Shown here piece after piece: positions 1-23,649 of a DNA stretch of 64,000 bases. The notes under the pieces are model-generated. The model was given only the letters and a program-made list of their open reading frames with translations, did no database searches and had not been told where the DNA came from. The position numbers were made by a program, and so were the translations under genes. The stretch's first letter is position 1; the number at the start of each line of letters is the position of its first letter. The stretch is from Scolanthus callimorphus (taxonomy: Eukaryota; Cnidaria; Anthozoa; Actiniaria; Edwardsiidae): the NCBI GenBank assembly GCA_033964015.1, contig CM066920.1:1054001-1118000 (forward strand), in the 5' to 3' direction.

Positions 1-1
1 T

Positions 2-79
2 AGAGCAATTCGTAGAAGATACCGACTGAAGGAAAAAATCGAGAACCCGTTTGGCGGCACATACCCGTATAGCTCTTAG
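2..79 (+). CDS. possible 3' end of a gene cut by the window edge
   Basis: An open frame runs from the first bases to a TAG at 77-79. It would encode 25 basic residues (RAIRRRYRLKEKIENPFGG and a short Tyr/Ser tail). The composition is protein-like, but there is no start, no splice site and no recognisable family. It could be the last exon of a plus-strand gene lying mostly outside the window, or chance. Confidence 0.2.
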   Translation, partial: RAIRRRYRLKEKIENPFGGTYPYSS

Positions 80-1898
80 TGTAAGGGAGTATCCCCCCCC
101 CACCCCACCCACACACATACACTACCCCAGCCGGGTAGCATCACCTCAACAGACTTTGAGGAACATTATTTTGGCTTTGCAACAGTTGTTAACAAAATAA
201 GTAAGTTACAATTATTGGCCAGATTTTGTAACAGCTATGATTATTCTATTTTGCAAATGACACTATGTACAATGCTATATGGAAAAGCGACTGTATATGC
301 CTAACACCTTTTCGGTAACCTAAAACAACTATTTTGGATCTAGATGGGCAGGAAAATTCAAAAGCAAGGTTGAAAGTAAATAAGAAAGCTTGGGCGAGAT
401 TGTATGTCTATCAAAATGTAAATAATGCTCATTTAACTCCTCTTGTCATTGATTCTTCAGAATAAAAACCAGGATAAGCAGTAAATACTGAATAATGACA
501 ATACATCTTGGCACCGAGATTTATTGTCATAATTCAGTATTTATGCTAATCGAAGTGTTATAATAAATTGTAGCCTGGCCATCAACCAGCTCCAAGATCA
601 TTTCAGTTTGTTCCTATCCAAAGCGGGAGAGACTACAGAGATCGTGCAGTGGCCTCATAATCAGCCTAAGTGGCACTTTAGCAAATTGATATGACATGCA
701 TATCTTTTTTGTTTTTATAATAATACCTGAGCATTATGAAACACCATATGTGCAAAGCTGCGATAAAGGAACAAACAGACACACACATTCAACAGAGTAG
801 AAATTATCTTTTTACCACGCCACCACCTGGAGACCAAAGTTTTACAAATTATTTACCAAGTTTCGATAATTTATCACCATTTCTTTGCATTACGGTGTAC
901 ATTTGGAGTATTAGCCGTCAGATGACAAGTTACTTTTACACTTACAAAACTTGTTGTTACACATACGTTACTTGCAAAAAGCACTGATGCTGACTGATTT
1001 CAGTTGTGCATTGCAAGTAGAATTTTTTTTTCTTTCAAAATGGTAGCATCGTTTTATTTGCGTGTTTTATGTATTATGTACACCCTCATTTTTTTCAAAT
1101 CCACTTAAATTCACATGTAGTATCAGTCAAAACTAATAATACAAGCATTCTGTTTTTTTTTATTAATGGTTAACTGGTACTCTATTGATTGTGTTTGTTG
1201 TGAATGTCACTTCAAAGTAAAAATTTTGGACTGCTAAAAAAATAGGATATAGTAGTAGTATTTTCGGACACTACTGTTGTCTGGAATTACAGTAAACTAG
1301 TCCGAACATTTTTGCAAGTAATGTAATCACCAATACTAACATTTGGTCTCACTGCTGTTCAACTTGTAACAGTTTCAAGCCTCCGTGAACTGACAAGAAC
1401 CTCCACACCCTTTCAAAATAGGTGCAATGCACCTTGAAGTTTATACTATAATATACTATTTTGCACAAAGTAGAATTCCACTGAATGTTTGGAAAATACT
1501 ACAACAAGCCCTCAGCTGAGGATGAAGATCAGTAAAATAACATGGTAACATCCCTTTTATACTGGGGTCACAACATTATAATCTCAAAATTGTATTATTG
1601 CTTCCAGAAAAAAAATATTCACACCTCACCAATGTGGGAATAACATACAGGAGAGGGATTTTTAATTCATTTTTTTTTTCAGGGAATGCAGACAAGAACT
1701 ACGAAATTCCTAAAGGGCAGTAAATGTAAGAGGCCCTGTGAGGAGGAGGAAAATCTGTATTTTGTGCATAGAATGTAACTGATATTGCAACAGCATCTCT
1801 ACAGTACTCTACCCTTGTCATAGAGGTCATAGAGAAGTAAGGAAGAGAATATACATTTACAGTTCTATAGACTAAACTAAGACGAGATGTCTGTTGTG
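80..1898. other. intergenic, no gene seen
   Basis: AT-rich sequence downstream of the ubiquitin-conjugating enzyme gene. It holds C-rich and CA-rich tracts near 90-125 and a small hairpin at 482-543. I see no convincing exon; the open frame at 736-987 has low-complexity, non-protein-like composition. Confidence 0.5.
482..543. repeat. 26 bp inverted repeat (hairpin)
   Basis: The arms at 482-507 and 518-543 are reverse complements at about 24 of 26 positions, with a 10-base loop. The core is TACTGAATAATGACAATA. It may be a small foldback element or a remnant of one. Confidence 0.6.
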
Positions 1899-10472
<8,574 letters not shown>

Positions 10473-10994
10473 GCTTGTTGTAGAGGAAACAGCGGTTGTA
10501 ATAGTAGTTTGGAGTAGTTTTCAAGTGTTTTTAGACCAACATTCTCGCAGTAAATTCAACTTGCTCAACCTTCGTGTAAGTAGAAAATGGGCGACAGCTG
10601 GACGAGAGTACTGTGGGCGCTGTTCAAACCCAGGCCTCCCTCCGTTTAGCGCGCGACCGTTTTGCGCCGTTTCGTGCCGTTTCTGGTTTGCAAACGGTAA
10701 CACCAGGTACCTGCGGTAACACAGAGCGAACGGAGGACAATCCTGTGAAGTGTTAGTCGTGGTTAGTATTTAATAGTAGATATTTTTTATTTGGTGATAT
10801 CACGTTCTTTCTTTGCTTTTAGAATCCTGATAGTGATTTTTTCTGCTGCAATTTTGTTGTTCTGTTGCAGTTCCAAGAAAAAGCAAATTTTCGTGACATC
10901 ACCATGTACCTCAGTGAATACACAAAAGCTTATAACAGGTATAGTCATATAGTGGTAAACGTTTTGGCTTTTCCACTCCCACCCTTCCCATTAG

Positions 10995-11388
10995 TAATAG
11001 ACTTTTTTCCAAAATGGCCGCCGCAAATTCGCATGTCTTAAAATTAAACTTACTAAAAATCAAATACTGGCACTAGAAAGAGTATCCTCACATTAGTAAT
11101 CCTTTAAATTTCGTTATGCCAAATGCCATGTCGGCTGAGAAATCAGAGTCTGAAAACTGAAAATTTTACAGAGATTTGTATGACTGGGGGTATGACGCAT
11201 ACCCCCAGTCATACAAACGTCTGTAAATTTTCAACTTTTCAACTTTCGTTTTCTCGGAAGATATTGGATATAATGCAGCGAAATTTTGTTGTTTTACTAA
11301 AGTGATGATGTGTGTTCTAGTGCTGGTGTTCATTTTTAACAATAATCGATTTGAATTTTCGGCGGCCATTTTGGAAAAAGGTCTATTA
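10995..11388. mobile_element. TIR element with internal palindrome
   Basis: Terminal repeats of about 35 bp: TAATAGACTTTTTTCCAAAA followed by TGGCCGCCG on the left, mirrored by CGGCGGCCATTTTGG...GTCTATTA on the right. A second, nearly perfect palindrome centred near 11197 spans 11156-11237 (GTATGACTGGGGGTATG and its complement). It is non-coding. Confidence 0.75.
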
Positions 11389-11510
11389 CACGTCATGCTA
11401 TCTTTGTAAATAAGAACACTTTAGCAAACCTTACCCCACATTATCTGAGAGACTGATGGAAAAGGCCCAGGCAGGACTTCACTTGAAATTTTTCTTTCAA
11501 ATATATATAT

Positions 11511-11843
11511 GTTATTTACCGGTTGGGGGAAGGTCCGACTGTCCTAAGGGAAGAGGTCGAAACAACGGTACTTTATAAGTATAGGGGGTGGGTACCCGAG
11601 ACCAACCACCTCTCTCAATTTTCCTAAAAATCAGAATCATAATGAAAACCCTACCATTGTGCTCTACATGAAGAGAACAACACATTTCTGCAATAAAATT
11701 GGGTATCCCTTATGTGTGTTTCGAGAAAAAAAACACTGGATACTTATGGGGGTAGGTAGTACCTGGTACCCACCACCTAATTCACCATCCCTGGATACTT
11801 ATGGAGCACCGTTGTTTTGACCCCTAAAGCCACCGTAAATAAC
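11511..11843. mobile_element. TIR element, family 2, intact-looking copy
   Basis: The left end GTTATTTAC and the inner segment CAACGGTACTTTATAAGTAT are mirrored on the right by CAACGGTGCTCCATAAGTAT and GTTATTTAC. The middle contains GTGCTCTACATGAA and ACACATTTCTGCAAT. A rearranged relative lies at about 45114-45860. Confidence 0.7.
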
Positions 11844-11937
11844 GTATTTTTTTTTTCCAGCTTTAAAATTTGATTTTTTCGACAAAAACAAGTGCACGCA
11901 AATGGTTCCTGTAACCTAGGTCAGAGATAGGAAAAAA

Positions 11938-12117
11938 TGTGTTTCCAAAAAATATCCAAACAAAATATCCCCCCCCCCCTGTGGAAGGGTGTTGAGAAAT
12001 GACCCCCCACCCCTCTGGAATTTCCGAAGAATAATACAGTATTTGTATGGAAAATATCAGGTAAATTGAATTTCCAATCCCTTCCGTAGGGGGGTATGGA
12101 TATTTTTTGGAAACACA
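11938..12117. mobile_element. MITE-like element, family 1, copy 2
   Basis: A 180 bp element bounded by TGTGTTTCCAAAAAATATCC and its reverse complement. It shares its interior with copies 1 and 3. Confidence 0.85.
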
Positions 12118-13621
12118 ATAAATTAAAATATGTCTATGACATAATTGTCAACAGTGACATACATCCTAAGGAAAAGGAAAACTGGGTGTGGTCTTCAGTA
12201 AATTTACCTTAAGAGATCGAGTGCAATCAAATAATACTTAACCTGGAGCAAGAGAAAATAAAGCATATGAAATATCAGCCACACTGATTTTTGTTACCCA
12301 AGACACCCTAAAGGGATAGCAGCTAACCCATAATATCTGACATCCCTTGATATCCAGATTGATTTAGTGCATTTTTAGGTAAAGGACAATCATGCAGGTT
12401 TATACCACGCCACAGAAAATACAGCCAATCAGAATACAGGAATGGCATTGTACATTCAGAGGTATCCCACTCAACCTTCCCATCATGCACTGCACCAGAG
12501 GGGGGTACTCCCTATCTTTGGATGGTAGGTATGAATCAGTGACCCGGTTTTTTTTTAGGGGTTTTCTTGTATGCTGAAGATAATTCTGTATTTTTTAGTG
12601 GTTCTTTGAACTAAATCAGTATGCTAAAGAAGGTATTTTAGGACCGAGGAGTATTTTGTAGGGTGGTATTTTTTAGGGTGAAAATTCACGCTTCTCTCCC
12701 CCCTCCCCCAGGGCACTGCATTTACATAAAACATTGAAGGCTCGCCCGAAGGCTCATGTGTTTAGCAGAAAATATAAGTGACACATGGGATATTCTGCAG
12801 TAAACCACTCAAAGGCATTGTTAATTAGTATGTAAATTTTAGGGGAAATTTCCCCTCCCCATAGCTAGATAGAGGCCAGTTTTGCAAATATTGACTGATT
12901 TAACCTTGGTGTAGTAATGATAATAAATATTTGTACAACATTATGTGACAAGGGAACTTTTATTTCATGATACATTTGTGCCACCTACAATAACTTAATA
13001 TACTTAATTGTAATTTTTTATACAAATATGAGAGTATTATAATTTATGATATTGAAAATATGTTCACTCTACAAAATACCTTTATTGTTTTCATTGACAG
13101 CTTTACCAAAATAAACATAATATTATAATCCTTTCTAATAAATACTATTTCAACAAATCTCAATGGAATCATTTTGTACTTAAAAATTCAGAATTCTAGA
13201 ATATAACAATTGGAGATCGAGAATGGTATAGAAACAGTAAACCATGTAATCAGATTCAGATGGTTTATGACAAGGGGAAATGCAAGGAATATGTGTGTGT
13301 GCTCTGGTAACAGACATTTGAGAGCCTTCCCTGGCTGGCTGAATTTGAATGTTGGGGCATTCACAATATGATAAAATGTGTCAATTCCTCTCCCATGGGG
13401 TCACAAGCCTGGGAACTCTGGCTATGGGAATGGTTAACAAAGAAATCAGTCTTTGTGCTTTGGGTATGAGAATGGCTTGTCTGTCTGTATGTATGGTCGT
13501 GGTGGTAGGGGGGGGATGTATGGTTGAGGGGGAGGTTAGTGCGAAGTCATGATATTTTCAGACAAAATATTAAAACTTCTGCTTTTCTGTGCAATTACTA
13601 TAATCCAATATTGCAGGACAT

Positions 13622-16252
<2,631 letters not shown>

Positions 16253-16708
16253 CGCTAGGGAATGTTATTTCCCTGTCTTGAATATTAACTTAATCAGACC
16301 TTGCAACCGAATGTGCTTCAACTGCAAACCACTTCTATTCCGAAATCGCACAGAACTGGCTATAAACTGCAATATTTTTGCCGAAAATAGCGCATTACAT
16401 TGAGAAGCTCCCAGAAAAAAAAAACAAAAGGACTTGACGTAATATCGAATCAGGGAAATCCCACTTCCTGTGAGAGTACCATATTTGGGTAAAAAACCAG
16501 CACGTGATTGGCTCATGAAGACTATTTTAACTTCCGGGCGGAACATTTTCCCGTTGCTAGTAGTGCAGTTCTATTCAATCCCCGTCAATCATTTTCACAA
16601 CAGCACTTTTTTGTACACTTTGTCAAACCTTGCTACGTGTTGCTGCTTGCATGTGCAAGGTATACGAATGAAGAAATGTTGGCGAACTTTCAACAAAGGT
16701 TCAGAGTA

Positions 16709-16867
16709 AATAGGCCAGGTTCGAATTACGCTCCAATGCTCACAAGACAAAAGCTTCAAATCGAGGCTTTCTCCAAGTTCTAATACATTTACAGTAATTT
16801 CAGAAGAAAGCCTCGACTTGAGGTTATTGTTTGTAGGCATTGGAGCGTAATTCGAACATGGCCTATT
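16709..16867. mobile_element. foldback element, arms about 60 bp
   Basis: The left arm begins AATAGGCCAGGTTCGAATTA and contains CGCTCCAATGC and TCGAGGCTTTCT. The right arm is its near-complete reverse complement and ends CGTAATTCGAACATGGCCTA. The loop is short. The element lies upstream of the Rab30-like start. Confidence 0.75.
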
Positions 16868-17045
16868 GGCACGTATTTGCTCTCTGATGACGTCATTTCC
16901 TTATGGCGTATCGTCCTCAGTATTGAGTGCTATACCCTGGAGATCCAAAGACTCTCAGAGCGCCTCGAGCTTGCGGCAATAAACTTAGCTTACTCTGCGA
17001 GCCAGAGTCTCTTAAATTCGGCGCATTTTTCGTACGATTTTGCGC

Positions 17046-17647
17046 GCTTCGGCACAAGTTGCTTTACACCGAGTATTAAAACTGAACTGAACTGTTGCTC
17101 GGCAAGTTTTTAGATTTTCGGCAACTTTGGATTTTCGGAAACGTTTTAGATTTTCGGCAACTTTTGACTTTTTCAAGCGAAAAGATATGTTTTTTTTTTT
17201 ACTTTTTGGGCACATTAGCTTTCGATAGATAATTTACTTCAATCATTCTAGATAGATAACTACCTTACCACTCAAGGCCACACCGCCATCCACCGTCACA
17301 CAGGGTGCCATTTAGTATGCGTATTTTCTTCTTCTTCTAAAAATCGTCAACTGAAACTACGTCGTCTACGACTAATCATGTTTGTCCATGCCTTATGATA
17401 TGCTGTTTATCCAGTGAAGTCAGCACGGAAGAAATTCTTTATTCGAGTTTGAAATAACTTTGAAATAAAGTTTGATAAGAAAAACAAGACAAGAATGCGT
17501 GAAATTTCAATATTTTAAACCTAAAAACAAGTTTTAAAGAAAACTTAATTTTGGCAACTTTTCGGCAACTTTTTAAAAAAAGTAGCAACTTTTCGGCAAC
17601 TTTTATCGGCAACTTTTGAGCAATTTATCGGCAACTTGTGCCGAAGC
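17046..17647. mobile_element. TIR element with repeated TTTTCGGCAACTTTT
   Basis: The ends are GCTTCGGCACAAGTTGC and its perfect reverse complement. Several direct copies of TTTCGGCAACTTT lie just inside both ends (17100-17165 and 17545-17635). Subterminal arrays like this are common in DNA transposons. The interior is non-coding. Confidence 0.65.
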
Positions 17648-18170
17648 CTACTACTAAGTGATATTAGTTGGTTTACTATATAACCTCATTCTAATATCCA
17701 AATCTCTAACTTCTAAATTATGGATCTTACAGAAGTGCATAGTGCACTTCTGTTTTAGATCGTTTATATTCTTGGTGCGCGCAAATGATGATGATCTGAC
17801 TAAGCAAGACATTGCCGATTATCACGCGCTTTTTAAACTTTCAGGAGTTGCTTAAAGGTAGTCTTCCACTGTTAAAAATGTGTTTTTATGTTAATTTAGG
17901 TAACTTTGACGCTTGCAAGCCAAGTTTGGGGAAGCAGCTAACATGGGGAGCCGATCCGAACCCAGACATAATACAAGGTGTCCCAAGAAAAAATTGAGCA
18001 AAGCGAGACCTTTTTAAATAGAACCATTTTATTTTAAAATTCATCTAATTTTAAATTTCTATATAAACATGAAGAAGGATCCAGCACTGCTTTTTCCCAC
18101 CAGAGGCGTATTTCCGTGATCAGTAACAGCTAAGGTGCGGTGTCGGCAAGAGCCTTAAACAGATACATAC

Positions 18171-18642
18171 CTTAAAGTGCATATCACCCTTAACATGAAA
18201 ATGAAATGGCAAGAAGTAGGTGTTGAGTAAATAAGAATGCAGTTTCTTTTGTTTTAGTATCAGAACATGTTCAAGAGATACAGCCATTTTAAAATTTATG
18301 CAAATTTGATGATGTCAGGTTAGGCTAAATCTTTTGGGCTTGATAATAGCTAACTGTTTTCGATAATTATCAAATTTGGCAAATAATACGAGCCCAGTCA
18401 AGGGTCTTGTGTGATTTATGTCAAAAGTTCGCTCGTACGATCTTTTGTTGTGAAGATATGGAGCTTGAATTTAAAATTAGCCTATTTCGACGTCATCACT
18501 TACCTAATTAGCATAAAACTTTGTGATCAAATAACTCCGGTTTGAACAACGATAAACGCACAGAACCAACGACATGTGCAAGTGCGCTCTGATAGCTACA
18601 AAATCCAAGAAGTTTCATACTAAGGGTGATATGCACTTTAAG
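18171..18642. mobile_element. TIR element, 22 bp ends
   Basis: CTTAAAGTGCATATCACCCT at the left is matched by AGGGTGATATGCACTTTAAG at the right, about 470 bp apart. There is no coding capacity. Confidence 0.7.
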
Positions 18643-18935
18643 ATTGGTCCCAACTAGTGACAGGCGTTATGTTTCTTATGGAGGAAAACAAAAACAAAAA
18701 TCGAATGAAAACAAAAAACAACGGCGTGGTTGACGCTCTATGATGTCACAAAACCAATCATTAGACGACGAATTTCTCATGATCACCATTATGTAATTAG
18801 TGTATTTTATACACTACCACTGATTTTTTTCTTCACAGGAATACTACTGCATTGTGCTCTACTTGCGAAAAATATTGATATTTGTTGAAATATAAATTGC
18901 TTGAACATCTATAATAAATTTGTTTCATTTTTTAC

Positions 18936-19046
18936 CTGTCTCTGTTCACGGTCCAGAACTTGAACTGATACAGGGTTCAACTTGAGCATATCCACACAAT
19001 GTTTGATAGCAAAACCATCTATTATTGTGTGAGTCAATAAGAAGTC
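18936..19046 (-). CDS. isolated possible exon, unrecognised
   Basis: An open 37-codon segment lies between a candidate acceptor (pyrimidine tract, then TAAG) and a CAG|GTAAAA donor. It reads DFLLTHTIIDGFAIKHCVDM then LKLNPVSVQVLDREQRQ. The amino-acid mix is protein-like and there is no stop. I cannot place the family, and the only neighbours are the two Rab genes. It may be an exon of an unrecognised gene, an alternative exon, or a gene fragment. Confidence 0.22.
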
Positions 19047-19301
19047 CTTACTCACCGGAAAAAAAGTGAAAAAAAAATTTTGATTGCTGAGAAAAGAGAT
19101 ACAAAGTGTGATTCAAATGATAATAATTTGTGATCTTGTAATTCAGAGAATTTTTCATGATTTAAATACTTGGTACTCTTAAAGTACCACAAAAGGCTGT
19201 TGCAATAACAATTTATTATTATCCGTGCTCTATTAATCCCCACTCCTCTTATCTCTTAAATTGTTACAAAATTATTTTCTTTGGAAAGACATATGATAAT
19301 C

Positions 19302-22300
19302 TCAAGAAGAATTACAACATTTTTTCTTCTCCCGTGAAGTTTGATGCTTCAACTTTATCCTTTTTGATTGTCTTTTTCTTCTCCGAGTACCTTTCTTGCT
19401 ATTTGTCTCGATTGAATCTTCACCAGATGTTTTTGTCCTCTCTCTGTCCATCAGAGGCTTATGTTTTATGAGCTTGTGAGTGACTGTGAGCAAAATAGAT
19501 TCTATAGTGTGCAATTCTGCATCATTCTTTGTGGAAATCTCCCATAATGGCATGTTGTGGCAATCAGCAAATTTTCTAGCAATATTGGAGCTAACAACCC
19601 TCTCTGATCCCAGATCACATTTATTTCCTATGAGAATTTTGGGCACATCTCTGCCGTATGCATGATGACTATATTCCTGGAGCCACATCGTCAGTGCCTC
19701 AAATGAGGACATTCGAGTTATGTCGTACATAAAGATGGCAGCACTAACATTTCTGTAGTAATGGACTACCATACTCTTGCGGAAACGCTCTTGACCAGCG
19801 GTATCCCATAGTTGAAGCTAAAAACAGTAGAGCATAACATTTGTTCAGTTCAATTTTCACAGATATTTTACAGATTAATTCACCCTCAAGGATACTTCTT
19901 CTTATTGACAGGTATAAGGTGCAACCTTAAACCAGTTTATAGGGCTCAAACCAAAATGAAATTGGCCTGCTGTTTATTTCCCAAACATTCTGGCTAGCTA
20001 TTTTTTTTTTCTCCCTATTGTTTCACAAATGCTTAATGGCTGAAAACAACACGGCTAAGTAGTTTGTCAAGGGGCTTTTAAGTTTGCTATTAATAAACAG
20101 CTGTAAACCAAACCTTTCAAAATAATCTGTATTTGGACACAAGCAGATGCATATTAGACATTTGACAAGTTTTCTAGTGCACAGATTTTATGTAAACCAA
20201 CATCAGCTGAAAAGATGGAAAAATAATATTTCTATCTACCTACCTATCTATTTAGGTAAAAGTGCATGTATAGTAATCCCATAGTTGCATTTAGTAAGCA
20301 CTGAAATTTCAGGGTGGGTACCCTGGTACTGAAGCAAAAATAAGGATTTCCAGGGATGATAAATAATTATAATTTCCAGGGTGGTCATGAGAAAATTCAC
20401 AGGAACTCCAGGGTGGGTAGGGACAACCTAAAATGTCCAGGTTGGGTAACTGAACCTAGGGTCCTACAGATCATTTTTGTGATTGCCTATTTCTCTTGTG
20501 TGATTTACTGGGAGTATTCAAATACAAGCACAAGAAAATCAAGACACAGCATTTTCCTTGTGCTTGCACCTGAACTTAGACAATGTGATGCCAGATGCAG
20601 TGAAAACTGTGTGTCACATATTTACACAATTTGCCTGAGGGCCGGGAAATCTTACACAGAGCAAGGCTCCAAAAATTGTGAGGTTCCCTAAACAGTATTT
20701 AACAAATAGATCTCGTTTTGTGTGCATGTGTACTGTAATAGATACACAGATGACATCACAGAATGTCATGAACAAAAAAGTACACAACGAGACGCAGTCG
20801 AGTTGCGTGACTGTTGTTCATAACATTTTGTGACGTCTTATGTGTATCTATTACAGTACATATGCACAAAAAAACGAGATCTATTTATTTTATACAACAA
20901 CAAACAGGGATTTTTGTAAACCGTGTATCTCTACTCTTATAGCAACATGGCTCTTGACCAATCAGAGCGTGCGATTTACTAGTGTTGTTGTATAAAGTGA
21001 GTTAGTAAGTTGTGGAACCTGCACAAGGATGGGCAACTTCCAACATCCCTTTGTAGTGCATGTGAGACTGGATTTATGGTCTAATATCCAAGCAGATGTG
21101 AAGGTCTAACAATTTGCAGATGTTAGAGCAAAGGCAGTACATACTCCCAAAATGTAACATGTTATATTGAATTGCAAGTTGCATAAAAAGTAGATTGGAT
21201 CTCCACTTTTTGCAACAGTGCATGACAAGTTGCTGCCTTTGACATGTTACTGCAACTTGCAACACAGTGGCTTCCAAATAAGCTTATAATTTTGCAGTGG
21301 GTGCATTGCAAGTTGCAGGCCATTCTCGTACCCAGAGCTCCCAGGCTTGTTGTCTGCCAGGGGAGGCTCTGGTCACATCCATTTGATGGCCTTTGCTGAT
21401 TGGCTGAAATAGCATGCATGCATACATAAAAGTAGCTTAATCTTGCTTTATAAAAACGTATCTGTCAAAATAGCACTGGCATTCATAGCACTGGGGTACT
21501 CGGATATAAACATGACGGGGGGTCCAACGTATTTTTTGGGGTATGAAATTTATAGTAAAAGTATTTTTTTGGTTGAAAATTCTACCAGGTATTTTTTGGG
21601 GGTTGAAACTTCTGACAGGCAAGTTGAACATCAAGATACTGCCTTAATTTCAGGAAACATAATGGGACGGGCATCATGTGTATGCTGCTATTAAATAGCC
21701 TTTTAAGGCTAATATCAAACTTTTGGAGCAGGTATTTTTTGGGTATGAAATTGGAGCTCCGTCGGAAAAAAAATTGCCCTGTGTAACATGGCTTTTAGTC
21801 AAATGCATTTATTTCCTTTTTTTATAGAACTTACAGATCACTCCTTATTCTACCTCATCTTCTGAAGATGTTGGATTCCAATCAGACTTCACCCAGGTAA
21901 GAAATGTTTATTTTGTAGTTATTTAACCATTATCCTGCGAGATTGCGCAGAATATCGTCTGATACTTAGCCGACGAGGGACGAAGTCCCGAGTTGGCTAA
22001 AATCAGACGATATTCTGCAAAATCGAGCAGGATAATGGCTTTATTATTCAGCACATCGATAGCACAAAACCCCTCGAAAAAAATTACTTTTGTGTATTAT
22101 TTACGAGCTCAAAACATCATATTTTCCTCAGAGACGGATATCGCAGGATATCTGTCATGTACAGAAGACAGCTATTGGCGTTCCAATGACCATATTTGGG
22201 CAGTGCATCGATGTGCTGAATAATAAGTTAAGTTATTTGAAACCACGTGACTATTAAGAGGACTTCATACGTATGTCTGTGTCTGACGCTTGTATTTTAT

Positions 22301-22637
22301 GTATCGATATGTAACCTAGTTCTGCTACCTGGGCGCGATTTGAAACCACAAATCTCCAGATTAACACGCTCACCTTTACTGGCTCTCCATTGAGCTCCAA
22401 ACATTTCTCCCAAAAGTCTACTCCTATAGTTGTTTCAGTTCTCTCAGGGAATTTTCCCGTGCAAAATCGGTAGGCGAGACAAGTTTTCCCCACGCTGCAA
22501 TCACCGATGATGATTATTTTAAAAGTTTTCGCTAAGATTTCGTACTCTTCGTCATCTTCTTCCTCTTCTTCTCCGTCTGGTTCCTCTCGTGGTACACTTT
22601 CGTCGCTGGTTTGAGTATCATCATAAAATGTAGACAT
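19302..22637 (-). CDS. Rab33-like small GTPase, 2 exons
   Basis: Golgi/autophagy-type Rab. Exon 1 (22374-22637, 88 codons) begins with an acidic tail rich in Glu/Asp (about 12-32), then [20 protein letters not shown] (P-loop) and TTIGVDF. Exon 2 (19302-19817) starts [16 protein letters not shown] and carries [24 protein letters not shown] and [11 protein letters not shown], a Rab33 signature region. A Lys/Arg-rich stretch follows, ending KKCCNSS with the prenylation cysteines. The total is 259 residues, with no frameshift. The G5 motif reads STK instead of SAK. The intron position and phase match the neighbouring Rab30-like gene. Start: the first ATG before the acidic tail. Confidence 0.92.
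20309..20460. repeat. CCAGGGTGGG-rich dispersed repeat, copy 1
   Basis: Contains several spaced copies of TTCCAGGGTGG or TCCAGGGTGGGTA. The same motif cluster is found at about 41385-41580 and, inverted, at about 46690-46870. It is non-coding and lies in the Rab33-like intron. Confidence 0.6.
20704..20886. mobile_element. TIR/foldback element, arms about 80 bp
   Basis: The left end AAATAGATCTCGTTTTGTGT and a following TACTGTAATAGATACACA are mirrored by TGTGTATCTATTACAGTA and CGAGATCTATTT at the right. Total 183 bp; it lies in the Rab33-like intron. Confidence 0.8.
21322..21480. mobile_element. partial copy of the CATTCTCGTACCCAGAGCTC element
   Basis: It starts with the same 20 bp end as the complete element at 28276-28579 and matches that element's other end in reverse (GGAGGCTCTGGT, CATTTGATGGCC, GCTTTATAAAAACG, TGTCAAAATA). 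The second terminus is not found. Confidence 0.6.
21927..22226. mobile_element. two adjacent palindromic segments
   Basis: 21927-22038 is a palindrome bounded by CCATTATCCTGC. 22041-22226 is bounded by TTATTATTCAGCACATCGAT and its reverse complement. They abut and lie in the Rab33-like intron close to exon 1. They may be one TIR element with a nested foldback. Confidence 0.6.
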
Positions 22638-22960
22638 CTAACTTCTTTATCGTCCTTTTGGTATCGAGCTCAAATTTGACTTGAAAACCTTGCGGATAGA
22701 AGCCAAGTTTTCCCAGCGAACATTCCCAAACTTGCTCGATATTTATCTAGCAAAAACGCAGAATATAATAAATAAATGTAAGATCAGAACAGAAGTCAAA
22801 CTCAATGAAATAACAAAAAATTAGAAACCAAGAAAATGTGGTTCTGTTCGGCGGAGCCGAAATATTCGCTTGGTTATTTCCAAGAGCCCGTGTACAGCTT
22901 GACCAGCGGTACATGAGCCGGCGTTTGGAAGATCAGCGGTAAATTTCAAAATATGCTCAA
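22638..22960. promoter_or_regulatory. 5' flank of the Rab33-like gene
   Basis: Unique sequence between the Rab33-like start and a small plus-strand open frame at 22961. It should contain the promoter by position. I see no TATA box or other motif that I can support. Confidence 0.3.
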
Positions 22961-23143
22961 ATGGATCGCTCAAAAGGAGAAAAGTGGTTAAGAAACATTT
23001 CCCTTCGAGCAGAAACTACTTTTTATCTCCCTGTATTTACTCTTGAAGATATCAAAGAGTCCTGCGGTGACATGCCTGTCTTCGTAGAAAAGCACTTATC
23101 TCCTGGCAAAAAAATGAATAAACGCTATCTGCATTTACAGTAA
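22961..23143 (+). CDS. small open frame, 60 codons, unrecognised
   Basis: Starts MDRSKGEKWLRNISLR and continues with FYLPVFTLEDIKESCGDM before a stop. The composition is protein-like and it lies head-to-head with the Rab33-like gene. A polyadenylation-like AATAAA follows at about 23218. It could be a small gene, a last exon, or a fragment of an old element. I do not recognise the family. Confidence 0.25.
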   Translation: MDRSKGEKWLRNISLRAETTFYLPVFTLEDIKESCGDMPVFVEKHLSPGKKMNKRYLHLQ

Positions 23144-23398
23144 CACGCTCGTCCGCAAGCCAAGTAGATTCAATATGTAGACAATTTTACTATATACAAT
23201 TTTGTATACGATTCCAAATAAAAATGTCGTTCTGTCTATGTAGATTTATTTGCTCCATTTTTTTTTTTTTGCTAAATTACATTTTCCCCCCATCCCCCAT
23301 ATTATTTGCTATATGAGAAAGGGAAATGAGAAAGGGAAAACGAAAACAAGATGCGAGGAAAGACTTTGTTTTCAGTGGTTTCCTCCTCCTTAGGGACA

Positions 23399-23530
23399 TA
23401 TCATTATTTAGCGGGGGGGGGGGGGGGGGCTCCTATTTTTGTGGGGAGGCCCCTAATTTTTTTTCGCGTGTCTAAAGAGATGGTCTAAATATTTTTCTCT
23501 CCTGTTGGGGGAAGCTCATAATTTTTTCAG
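23399..23530. repeat. repeat with long G tract, inverted partner at 24610-24775
   Basis: CATTATTTAGC, a run of about 18 G and CTCCTATTTTT are mirrored at 24730-24772 by AAAAAATGGGAGC, a long C run and GGTAAATAATG. The two may be facing copies of one repeat, or the ends of one element of about 1.4 kb enclosing the retrotransposon tails. Confidence 0.5.
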
Positions 23531-23649
23531 CAACAATTGGACGATGAAGAGGGTAATACAGATGCCGATAGTGGTTATTTCAGCAAGTTCTCTAACATTT
23601 GCATTTTTACTTAATACAAAAATGGCATCTAATATACTCTTTCAGCAAT

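Larger units (their letters stand above)
10473..13621. other. intergenic region with inserted elements
   Basis: Runs from the UBE2K start to the 3' end of the Rab30-like gene. It holds the TIR elements at 10995-11388, 11511-11843 and 11938-12117, and AT-rich unique sequence at 12720-13340. The UBE2K promoter and 5' UTR should lie just above 10472. I see no further exon. Confidence 0.5.
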
